From Actinomycetes bacterium (GTDB lineage Bacteria; Actinomycetota; Thermoleophilia; BMS3ABIN01), in NCBI GenBank assembly GCA_021790115.1, contig JAJYIM010000019.1:1-39033 (forward strand): DNA of 39,033 bases, read 5' to 3'. Both the position numbers and the translations under genes were made by a program. Under the pieces are notes generated by a model. The model was not told the DNA's origin. It made no database searches and saw only the letters and a program-made list of their open reading frames with translations. Below are positions 16,188-24,938 of this stretch, piece by piece. How positions within the stretch are numbered: the first letter of the stretch is position 1; each line of letters opens with the position of its first letter.

Positions 16188-17159
16188 ATGCGCGTAGGCA
16201 TCCCCAGATCGCTGCTTTATTATAAATACCTTCCTTTCTGGAAAACGTTCCTCACCGGGCTGGGGCTGGAAGTGGAAACATCTCCCATGACCAACAAGAA
16301 GATTCTCTCCAGCGGGGTCAAGATCGCTGAGAACGAGCTTTGCGTTCCGGTCAAGGCTTTTTACGGACACTGCGCCGCGCTTAAGGACAAAGTCGACGCC
16401 CTGTTTGTGCCACGGGTAGTCTCCGTTGAGGAGAGGGCCTACACTTGCCCGAAGTTCCTCGGCCTGCCGGACATGATTGCCGCCGCCGCGGACAGCATGG
16501 GCCTGCCGCCACTGCTGACGCCGAAACTAAATCAGCGTGAAAAGCCGAGCGAGTTCAAATGGCAGCTGATCAATTTTGCCCGCCGGGAGTTCGGCCTGGG
16601 AAGGCTGGATGCGGTGGCGGCGCTGGAGACGGCCAAGCTGGCCCAGCGCCGCTACCAGGACAGCCTCGCCGCGGGCCGCAAGCCTGTTGATCTGCTTCCG
16701 TTAAGCAGGCTCAACCGGCCCCGCCGGCGGCCGGCGCGGACCGGCGCCCGGCGCGTGGGGCTATTGGGCCATCCTTACAATATTTATGACGGCTACATCA
16801 CCCAGAACCTGATTGCCCGCCTCGAGGAGATGGGCGTTGACCTGATCGTGCCGGAAATGACTGACCACCACATTTTGATGAAAGCAGCAACGGACGTCCC
16901 CAAGCAGCTATACTGGAGCTATGAGAAAGAGATCATGGGCGCCATTAACCACTGGACGGAAACGGGGCAGGTGGACGGAGTCATTTACGTGCTTGCGTTC
17001 GCCTGCGGGCCCGATTCCCTCATCCAGGTCCTGATTGAGCACCGCGCCCGTGCGCATAAGGTGCCGCTGATGTCCCTCACTATCGACGAGCATAGCGGCG
17101 AAGCCGGACTTGTCACCCGCATCGAGGCGTTCGTGGACATGCTGATGAGGAAAAAGTAG
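16188..17159 (+). CDS. DUF2229-type protein related to 2-hydroxyacyl-CoA dehydratase / activase family
   Basis: This 323-residue protein begins MRVGIPRSLLYYKYLPFWK, typical of the CoA-enzyme-activase-associated DUF2229 family. Three cysteines in family-like contexts (NELCVPVK, AYTCPK, FACGPDSL) could bind an iron-sulfur cluster, by analogy with 2-hydroxyacyl-CoA dehydratase subunits and double-cubane proteins. The C-terminal segment ends with SLTIDEHSGEAGLVTRIEAFVDML, closely echoed by the next gene, so the two are paralogs or halves of one unit. It is the first gene of a three-gene cassette. The substrate is unknown. Confidence 0.85.
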   Translation: MRVGIPRSLLYYKYLPFWKTFLTGLGLEVETSPMTNKKILSSGVKIAENELCVPVKAFYGHCAALKDKVDALFVPRVVSVEERAYTCPKFLGLPDMIAAAADSMGLPPLLTPKLNQREKPSEFKWQLINFARREFGLGRLDAVAALETAKLAQRRYQDSLAAGRKPVDLLPLSRLNRPRRRPARTGARRVGLLGHPYNIYDGYITQNLIARLEEMGVDLIVPEMTDHHILMKAATDVPKQLYWSYEKEIMGAINHWTETGQVDGVIYVLAFACGPDSLIQVLIEHRARAHKVPLMSLTIDEHSGEAGLVTRIEAFVDMLMRKK

Positions 17160-17170
17160 GCGGCCGTGGC

Positions 17171-18352
17171 ATGAGGCCTCCGGACCAGATCAAAATCACT
17201 ACCCCGCACATGGGCAACCTGCACTTGCTTCTGGATGACCTGTTTGGCCGTCTCGGGGTTGAGTACATCAAGCCGCCCCGGTCCTCGACCAAAACGCTCC
17301 AGCTCGGCATTAAGCACAGCCCTGAGTTTGCCTGCCTGCCGCTTAAGATCAACATGGGCAATTTCATCCAGGCGCTGGACAAGGGGGCAAACACGATCGC
17401 GATGGCCGGCGGCCACGGGCCCTGCCGCTTCGGCTACTACGGCATTGTCGAAGAGCGCATCCTGCGCGACCTGGGCTACGAGTTCGACTTTTTGATGCTG
17501 GAGCCTTTCAGCGATGGCGCCTGGGCTTTCTACAAGAGCTTTGCGTCACTGTCGGCAGGGCTAAGCATCCGCCGCCTCTGGAAAATCCTGCAAGTCTCTT
17601 TTGCCAAGGGCCGCGCTTTTGACCGGCTGCGCAAGCGGGCGTTGATGGTGCGGGCTTATGAGGCAAACCACGGCGACACCGGCCGGGCGCTGAAAGAGGC
17701 TGAGAAAATCATGGCCGGCGCCGGAACGGCGCCCGAGATAGAAGCGGCGGCGGCGGCTTCCCTGAGGCTGATTGACTCCGTTGACCAGGACCGGGAGCGC
17801 GACGTGCTTAAGGTCGGCATCGTCGGCGAATTTTACCTGTTGCTGGAACCGTTCAGCAATTTTGATCTGGAGGAGATTCTTGGCAACATGGGCGTTTACC
17901 TGGAAAGATGCGTCTGGGTAACAGACTGGATCGCTCCCCGCAGGGATAACAAGATTTTTGGCTATCCCAAGCAGATGATCGAGGAAAAGGCGGCGCCTTT
18001 TTTAAGCCATAATGTCGGCGGCGAGGGCCGCGAGACGATTGGCAGCACTGTGCTGTTTGCCGAGCGCGGCTTTGACGGCGTCGTCCAGTTGCTGCCCTTT
18101 GGCTGCATGCCGGAAAACATCGCCACCAGCATCCTGCCAAAAGTTCAACAAAAGCATGATATTCCCGTGCTGACGCTGACGTTTGACGAGCAGACAGGCC
18201 GCGCCGGCATGGTTACCCGGCTGGAGGCGTTTGTTGACCTGCTCCGGGCGCGGCGGGGAGGCCGCCGGATAATAGCGGCGCCGGAACCGGCGCCTGACCG
18301 GAACAGCTGCGCCGCTTGTGAAAGAAAGCACGTTTCCAGCTGCCGGTTTTAA
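17171..18352 (+). CDS. Second DUF2229/dehydratase-like protein of the cassette
   Basis: This 393-residue protein is related to its upstream neighbour. It has cysteines in EFACLPLK, GGHGPCRFGYYG and PFGCMPENIATS, and the closing TFDEQTGRAGMVTRLEAFVDLL resembles the end of the first protein. A separate tail, CAACERKHVSSC, adds three further cysteines that may bind a metal. In many Clostridia the equivalent domains sit with BadF-type domains in one very large protein; here they are separate genes. It follows the first gene by 11 bp. A role in ATP-driven low-potential electron transfer is inferred from the family. Confidence 0.82.
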   Translation: MRPPDQIKITTPHMGNLHLLLDDLFGRLGVEYIKPPRSSTKTLQLGIKHSPEFACLPLKINMGNFIQALDKGANTIAMAGGHGPCRFGYYGIVEERILRDLGYEFDFLMLEPFSDGAWAFYKSFASLSAGLSIRRLWKILQVSFAKGRAFDRLRKRALMVRAYEANHGDTGRALKEAEKIMAGAGTAPEIEAAAAASLRLIDSVDQDRERDVLKVGIVGEFYLLLEPFSNFDLEEILGNMGVYLERCVWVTDWIAPRRDNKIFGYPKQMIEEKAAPFLSHNVGGEGRETIGSTVLFAERGFDGVVQLLPFGCMPENIATSILPKVQQKHDIPVLTLTFDEQTGRAGMVTRLEAFVDLLRARRGGRRIIAAPEPAPDRNSCAACERKHVSSCRF

Positions 18353-18429
18353 TTTCTGGTTAGAACCAAACCAGAAGCCAACCAGCAACTGAAAACTCGC
18401 AACTGGAAAATAACTAGTGGAGGCTTTCA

Positions 18430-19440
18430 ATGGCATCAACCTCATCTGGCACGACTGCTTATCTCGGCATTGACGTCGGCTCCGTGAGCACAAACCTGGT
18501 CATCCTGGACGAGCATGCCCGCGTCCTGGGCGCCATATACCGGCGCACCCAGGGACAGCCGATCAAGGCTGTCCAGGAAGGACTCAGGGAGCTCACCGCG
18601 GTGATAGCAGATCAGGATGTGGAGATTCGCGGCGTCGGTACGACCGGCAGCGCCCGCCACCTGACCGGGGTGATCGTCGGCGCCGACACCGTCAAGAACG
18701 AGATTACCGCCCATGCGGTCGCTGCATCGCAAGTAGTCCCAGATGTCAATACCGTGCTTGAGATCGGCGGCCAGGACTCAAAACTGATCATCCTCCGCGA
18801 CGGCGTGGTCACTGATTTTGCCATGAACTCGGTCTGCGCCGCCGGCACCGGCTCCTTCCTCGACCACCAGTCAACACGGCTGGGGATACCGATCGAGGAG
18901 TTCGGCGATTATGCCCTCCGGTCCGATAGCCCGGCCCACATCGCCGGCCGCTGCTCGGTTTTTGCCGAGTCAGACATGATTCACAAGCAGCAGGTGGGAG
19001 CCAGGGTGGAAGATATTATCTATGGACTTTGCCACGCCCTGGCCCGCAATTACCTGAACAATCTTTCCAAGAGCAAGGAACTGCTGGAGCCGATGGTGTT
19101 CCAGGGAGGCGTTGCCGCTAACGCCGGCATGAAGCGCGCCTTTGAGACCGAACTGGGAGTGGAAGTGGTCGTCCCGGCGTATCACCATGTCATGGGAGCG
19201 ATAGGCAGCGCCATCCTGGCGCTGGAGCTTGAGCTGGCGGCGGGGGAAACAAACTTCAAGGGGTTCGAGGTGACCGGCCTCAACTATGAGACCTCGACGT
19301 TTGTCTGCGATGGCTGTTCCAATACTTGCGAGGTGGTGCGGATCAAGGTCGAAGGCAAGACGCTGGCCCGCTGGGGCGGCCGCTGCGGCAAATGGGAGCT
19401 TCAGGACGGGGCGGCCAGGAAAACCAGGGCGAAAGTCTAA
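18430..19440 (+). CDS. BadF/BcrA/HgdC-type ATPase activase
   Basis: This 336-residue ASKHA ATPase should pass one low-potential electron to a partner by ATP hydrolysis. It has the phosphate motif YLGIDVGSVSTNLVI, GVGTTGSARHLTG, and EIGGQDSKLI. Both cysteines expected to bridge a [4Fe-4S] cluster between two subunits are present (SVCAAGTGSFLDHQ and GRCSVFAESDMIH). After the normal ATPase core there is an extra C-terminal region with CDGCSNTCEVV and GGRCGKWE, four cysteines that may bind another metal centre. A GTGGAGG ribosome binding site lies 6 nt before the ATG. No HgdAB-type dehydratase is nearby, so the DUF2229 proteins are its likely partners. Confidence 0.92.
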   Translation: MASTSSGTTAYLGIDVGSVSTNLVILDEHARVLGAIYRRTQGQPIKAVQEGLRELTAVIADQDVEIRGVGTTGSARHLTGVIVGADTVKNEITAHAVAASQVVPDVNTVLEIGGQDSKLIILRDGVVTDFAMNSVCAAGTGSFLDHQSTRLGIPIEEFGDYALRSDSPAHIAGRCSVFAESDMIHKQQVGARVEDIIYGLCHALARNYLNNLSKSKELLEPMVFQGGVAANAGMKRAFETELGVEVVVPAYHHVMGAIGSAILALELELAAGETNFKGFEVTGLNYETSTFVCDGCSNTCEVVRIKVEGKTLARWGGRCGKWELQDGAARKTRAKV

Positions 19441-19464
19441 AGTCTAAGGTTTCGGGTTTCGGGT

Positions 19465-19498
19465 TAATCCAAAATCCAGAATCCACCATCCGCTTTTA
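19465..19498 (-). repeat. GGAT-family repeat directly after the B-box gene stop codon
   Basis: The minus strand reads TAAAAGCGGATGGTGGATTC, then TGGATTTTGGATT. The TAA is the stop codon of the B-box gene. This is the cleanest copy of the family. Confidence 0.75.
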
Positions 19499-20005
19499 CG
19501 CATTTCTTTGCCAGGCGCCGTAAGCTGCGGCTGCCATCCACAGCAGCTTCCAGATGCCATCGACGGCCACAACGTAATCAACCGTTGGCGAAGACAGCCC
19601 GTAAGCCGCAAACCCTCTCAAAAAGAACGGAAACAGGACCCCCAGGACCGCGCAGCCGGCGGCCCAAGCGGCCAGGCGGGAATCGTGGAAGCGGCCGCTG
19701 GCGCGTGAAACCGCTTCGCCAACCCCGGCTCCCAGGCCAAAAGCGATGATGATGGCAAAAAAACTGAGCGCGGAAACAAACAAGCCGAACAGGTAGCCGC
19801 CAATGACGGCTGCCGCCAAGCCAATGATGACCGACAAGGCCAGCCGGTCCCGTTTCAGCCTCACCAGCGCGGCGCGGGGCATCCTGGCGCAGCGCGGGCA
19901 CTTGGCCGCCACAGGCGTCTGCACCATGCAGTCGGGGCAAATCGGATCGCCGCAGGCGCTGCAGGTCACCAGGGTCTCAACGGCGGGATGGTTAACACAA
20001 TACAT
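19496..20005 (-). CDS. B-box-type zinc finger membrane protein
   Basis: This 169-residue protein begins MYCVNHPAVETLVTCSACGDPIC, a B-box-like zinc finger with a further CPDCM and CPRC pair. Three or four hydrophobic helices follow (SVIIGLAAAVIGGYLFGLFV, SFFAIIIAFGLGAGVGEAV, AAWAAGCAVLGVLFPFFLRG and a last one near the C-terminus). Similar zinc fingers are often joined to rhomboid or other membrane domains, but I see no rhomboid Ser/His dyad. The function is unknown. It is convergent with the activase gene and is separated from trxA by a 44-bp perfect palindrome. Confidence 0.8.
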   Translation of the reverse strand: MYCVNHPAVETLVTCSACGDPICPDCMVQTPVAAKCPRCARMPRAALVRLKRDRLALSVIIGLAAAVIGGYLFGLFVSALSFFAIIIAFGLGAGVGEAVSRASGRFHDSRLAAWAAGCAVLGVLFPFFLRGFAAYGLSSPTVDYVVAVDGIWKLLWMAAAAYGAWQRNA

Positions 20006-20028
20006 ATTGACAGTTTAGCAAAGAAAGG

Positions 20029-20072
20029 GGCAGGGGCGCAGCCTGCTTGGCCAAGCAGGCTGCGCCCCTGCC
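20029..20072. terminator. 44-bp perfect palindrome between trxA and the B-box gene
   Basis: GGCAGGGGCGCAGCCTGCTTGG is followed immediately by its exact reverse complement, with no spacer. In minus-strand RNA downstream of trxA it is followed by CCTTTCTTTGC, a weak U-rich tract, so it may end trxA transcription. The lack of a loop and the perfect symmetry also allow a protein-binding site or a repeat element. Confidence 0.65.
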
Positions 20073-20077
20073 GTCTC

Positions 20078-20413
20078 TTATATTTCTTCCCCCAAATCAA
20101 GCTCCCGGATCAATGATTCCTTGGGGAGAGCGCCAACAACTTGTTTGGCAACTTCTCCTTTTTTAAACAAAATCACCGTCGGAATGCTCATGATGTCATA
20201 CTTTGTCGCCGTCTCGCGGTTGGCGTCGACATTAAGCTTCACAACCTTCAGTCGCCCCGAAAACTCGGCCGCCAGCTCCTCCAGCACGGGAGCAACCATG
20301 CGGCAAGGGGCGCACCATTCTGCCCAAAAATCAACGAGAACAGGGACGCTGGACTGGATTACCTCAGCGTCGAAATCGGCGTCTGTCACCTCCGTCAGAT
20401 CATTTGCCGACAT
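20078..20413 (-). CDS. trxA: Thioredoxin
   Basis: This 111-residue thioredoxin carries the active site [10 protein letters not shown], the cis-proline segment [13 protein letters not shown] and the conserved FWAEWC start of the fold. It reduces protein disulfides in the cytoplasm. The ATG at 20413 follows GGGAGGTGTTAA, a good ribosome binding site. It lies about 180 bp downstream of eno on the same strand and may have its own promoter in that gap. The palindrome at 20029-20072 lies 5 bp after its stop. Confidence 0.96.
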   Translation of the reverse strand: MSANDLTEVTDADFDAEVIQSSVPVLVDFWAEWCAPCRMVAPVLEELAAEFSGRLKVVKLNVDANRETATKYDIMSIPTVILFKKGEVAKQVVGALPKESLIRELDLGEEI

Positions 20414-20594
20414 TTAACACCTCCCTTCCTGTAATTTCCTCCCCGCCCGGCAAGCCAAGTGGGGGCCGCACAGACGTACGTAAGTAACGCGGCAAGGCTG
20501 CCGCCGCGGATAGTATCGTTCAACAACCCCAACCGCCTGTTCCTCCAGGGCGCATGCCGGCTGGGCTGCCCGGGTGTTGTTCCCGGCCGGCCGG

Positions 20595-21965
<1,371 letters not shown>

Positions 21966-21967
<2 letters not shown>

Positions 21968-22790
21968 ATTTTTTTGCCTGCTGGTAATATTCCTCCTGGC
22001 GCCCGGCCGGCAACCGGCTGAAATCTTCACCGCCTGCCGCCGCCAGGGAAACGGCTGTTTCCACCCGTTCCTGAAACCGGCGGGCGGCGCTTCTTAAGGC
22101 CAGCTCGGGATCGACATCCAGCTTGCGGGCGAGGTTGACAACCGCGAAGATCAGATCGCCAACCTCGTGATAGGCGCCGGAGCCGGGGCCGCGTTTATTG
22201 CCGGGCTCGCCTGCCGCAGGCGGCTCGGCCGCCAGCTCGTCTTTTAGCTCGCGAATCTCCTCGTCAACCTTGGCAAAGACGGGCGCCGCTGCGTCCCAAT
22301 CAAACCCCACTGCCGCAGCCCGCCCCTGCAGCCGCCTGGCGTAAAGCAGCGCCGGCAGCGAGGCCGGCGTGTCGTGGAATATTCCCTGGCGGCCTTCCCG
22401 TTCGCGCTTGATTTCTTCCCAGCGGTTTACCACCTCCGCCGCCGAGCCGGCGCTTTCGGCGCCAAACACATGCGGGTGGCGAAGCACCAGCTTGTCAATG
22501 ACAGCCTGCGCAACCTCGACCGGGCCACCCCAGCCACGCTCCTGCGCCAGGGAAGAGAGGAAAAACACGTGGTAAAGCAGGTCTCCCAGCTCGCCGGCGA
22601 CGCCGGCGCCGTTGCCGGCATGGGCGGCATCAATCAGCTCGTAGGTCTCCTCGAGGGTGTATCCGACAATGTCATCAACGCCCTGCTCGCGGTCCCAGGG
22701 GCACTCGCGCCGGAGCCGGCGCACCAGCCTGTCCAGCTCAAGCAGGGTTTCCGCGAGTTGCTCTTCTGGCGGGGATTCTGAAGCCGGCAA
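21966..22790 (-). CDS. mazG: Nucleoside triphosphate pyrophosphohydrolase MazG
   Basis: MazG hydrolyses NTPs and dNTPs to monophosphates and pyrophosphate, as house-cleaning. The 274-residue protein has the first MazG domain with CPWDREQ, YTLEETYELIDA and GELGDLLYHVFF (EExxE-12-28-ExxD metal site). A second domain in the C-terminal half has VFAKVDEEIRELKDEL and EVGDLIFAVVNLARKL. This tandem-domain length is normal. It is 15 bp downstream of the second parvulin gene, and with mfd forms an actinobacteria-like block ending at eno. Confidence 0.95.
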
Positions 22791-22805
22791 ACTCAGCCTC
22801 CGGCG

Positions 22806-23816
22806 CTACGGCTGCGTGGGGGAGCCCGCCGGCGCAGCGCCCACCTTCTGGGTGGCGGCAGGCTCATAACCGGCCGAATAACTGATGCTGTAATGGGCGC
22901 GCGTGCTGGCCAGCCAATTGTCAAAAACACTTCTCTGCTGCTCCAGCAGCAGGCTTCGCTTGAGATCGTCCTTGACCTGGCCGAACGGCTGTAAGCCCGG
23001 AGGCGTTACCGAGTCCACCCGGATGATGTGCCAGCCGAACTGGGTTTTTACCGGGCCGGACGTCTGCCCGGGGCCCAGCTTGTCCATCGCCTGCTCGAAT
23101 TCGGGCGCCAGGCCGCTGTTCTGGCTGGGAACGTCGCCCAGGTCGCCGCCATTGTCCTTGGTGCTCGCGTCCGTGGAATACTGCTTGGCCAGCGCCGCAA
23201 AATCGGCGCCGTGGTCAAGCTGGTCCTTGATCTTCTGGGCGGTCGCCTGATCAGCGACGAGAATGTGGCGCACATGCCGCGTCTCCGGCTTGTTGAAGGT
23301 CCCGTCTGTTTTGTGCTGGTTATAGTAAGCCTGCGCCTCGGCGTCAGTGACCTGCGGCACGCTCTTGGTAACGGCTGCAAACAGCTTCTGGAAGTATAGA
23401 TTATCCCTTAACATGTCTCTCAGCTGGTCCGTGCTGACGCCGGCGCCGCTCATTTTGCTCTTCAGCTTGTCGGCGCCGCCGGCGGCCTGCTGCTGCTGGT
23501 TGTAGGCTGTGTTGATCTCGGCGTCGCTGACGCTGATGCCCCGCTTCTGCGCCTCGGCATCGATGATTTTCTGCACCACGAGGACGTCAGTCATCTGTTT
23601 CTCCACGGATTTGTACTGATCGGAGTTTGGATCACCCGCCTGCGGGCCCAGGTTGAATTTTATTTCCCGGTCAAGCTCGGATTTGGTTATGTTCTGGCCG
23701 TTGACGCTGGCGACGACAGCGTCGCCGCCGCAGCCTGCCCAAATGATGATCAGGGCCAGCGCCAGCATTGCCGCCGCCATGATTTTGACAATTGACGCTG
23801 TTCTTGTCACAAGCAC
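22806..23816 (-). CDS. Parvulin-type peptidyl-prolyl isomerase lipoprotein, second copy
   Basis: This 336-residue secreted foldase has a lipoprotein signal: a hydrophobic segment (IMAAAMLALALIIIW) with lipobox WAGC near residue 29. A SurA_N-like helical domain follows, then a rotamase domain with ETRHVRHILVADQATAQKI, GGDLGDVPSQNSGLAPEFEQAM and TQFGWHIIRVDSV. It is related to PrsA and SurA and should help proteins fold outside the membrane. It is a tandem paralog of 23847-24920, and a 176-bp tract of the rotamase domain is about 95% identical in DNA between the two. Confidence 0.92.
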   Translation of the reverse strand: MLVTRTASIVKIMAAAMLALALIIIWAGCGGDAVVASVNGQNITKSELDREIKFNLGPQAGDPNSDQYKSVEKQMTDVLVVQKIIDAEAQKRGISVSDAEINTAYNQQQQAAGGADKLKSKMSGAGVSTDQLRDMLRDNLYFQKLFAAVTKSVPQVTDAEAQAYYNQHKTDGTFNKPETRHVRHILVADQATAQKIKDQLDHGADFAALAKQYSTDASTKDNGGDLGDVPSQNSGLAPEFEQAMDKLGPGQTSGPVKTQFGWHIIRVDSVTPPGLQPFGQVKDDLKRSLLLEQQRSVFDNWLASTRAHYSISYSAGYEPAATQKVGAAPAGSPTQP

Positions 23817-23846
23817 CTCTCCAATTCCTGCAGGCTCCCGGCGCTC

Positions 23847-24920
23847 TTAAGGTGAGGGAGCGGTTGCCGCCGGGGCAGGATTCGCTCCGGCCGCGGGGGC
23901 GGGACCCGTTCCGGCCGCGGGGGCGGCGCCGGTGCCTGCCGGGACTGCTGCCGGCGTGGAAATTGTCGGGTTGTACTGGTCCGCGTAAGTAATCGTGTAG
24001 TTTTTCTTGACGCCGTCAAGCCATTTCAAAAACGCCTGCTGCTGATTGTTTTGCAGCAACTGGCTCTTGATCTGGTCCTTGGCCTCGGCAAATGTCATCT
24101 GGCCGGCCGGCGAGATGGACAGCACCTGGATAATGTGCCAGCCGAACTGGGTATGCACCGGCCCGGAGATCTGGCCCGGGCCCAGCTTGTCCATCGCCTG
24201 CTCGAATTCAGCCACGAAGCCGCTGTTCTGGCTGGGAACGTCGCCCAGGTCGCCGCCCTTGTCCTTGTTGCTCGTGTCGGTGGAATACTGCTTGGCCAGC
24301 GCCGCGAAATCGGCGCCGTGGTCAAGCTGGTCCTTGATCTTCTGGGCGGTCGCCTGATCGGCAACGAGGATGTGGCGCACGTGCCGCGTCTCCGGCTTCT
24401 GGAACTGCGGGCTGGATTTGTTCTGGTTGTAGTAGGCCTGCGCTTGGGCGTCGCTGACCTGTGGCGTATTCTTGGTTACCTGGCTAAACACCTTCTGGTA
24501 CAGCAGTCCCTTGCGGACATTGTCCTTCAGGTGGTCAAGCGACATGTTCTGCTGCGCCAGCGCCTGCTGAAACTGCTGGTCGCCGCCGGCTGACTGCTTG
24601 ATCTGGTTGATCTGCTTGTTGACCTCGTCGTCACTGACAGTGATGCCCATCTTGTCGGCCTCAAACCAGATGACTTCCTCGGTAACCAGCTCTCCGACAA
24701 CCTGTTTCTCGAACTGAGTGTACTCGGCAGTGCCCTGTTGCGGAAATCCTCCCTGGGAGCCGTACTGCGCCTTTAAGTCCGCAATCTTGTTGTCCAGGTC
24801 CTCTTTGGTGATTACCTTATCGTTGACCTCCGCCACCGCGCTTTTCGGCAGGCCGCCGCAGCCGGCCCAGATGACGGCCGCCGACAGGATTACAGCAACA
24901 AAAAACAGTTTCTTTATCAT
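23847..24920 (-). CDS. Parvulin-type peptidyl-prolyl isomerase lipoprotein, first copy
   Basis: This 357-residue paralog of the next gene begins MIKKLFFVAVILSAAVIWAGC with a lipobox cysteine at about residue 21. It has a SurA_N-like domain, then the rotamase domain (ETRHVRHILVADQATAQK, GDLGDVPSQNSGFVAEFEQAM, TQFGWHIIQVLSI). The C-terminal tail is an Ala/Pro/Gly-rich low-complexity linker (GTGAAPAAGTGPAPAAG) that the second copy lacks; it may reach through the wall. It follows mfd by about 20 bp, so both foldases are probably expressed with mfd. Confidence 0.93.
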   Translation of the reverse strand: MIKKLFFVAVILSAAVIWAGCGGLPKSAVAEVNDKVITKEDLDNKIADLKAQYGSQGGFPQQGTAEYTQFEKQVVGELVTEEVIWFEADKMGITVSDDEVNKQINQIKQSAGGDQQFQQALAQQNMSLDHLKDNVRKGLLYQKVFSQVTKNTPQVSDAQAQAYYNQNKSSPQFQKPETRHVRHILVADQATAQKIKDQLDHGADFAALAKQYSTDTSNKDKGGDLGDVPSQNSGFVAEFEQAMDKLGPGQISGPVHTQFGWHIIQVLSISPAGQMTFAEAKDQIKSQLLQNNQQQAFLKWLDGVKKNYTITYADQYNPTISTPAAVPAGTGAAPAAGTGPAPAAGANPAPAATAPSP

Positions 24921-24938
24921 TAACGATCTCCCCTGTGG

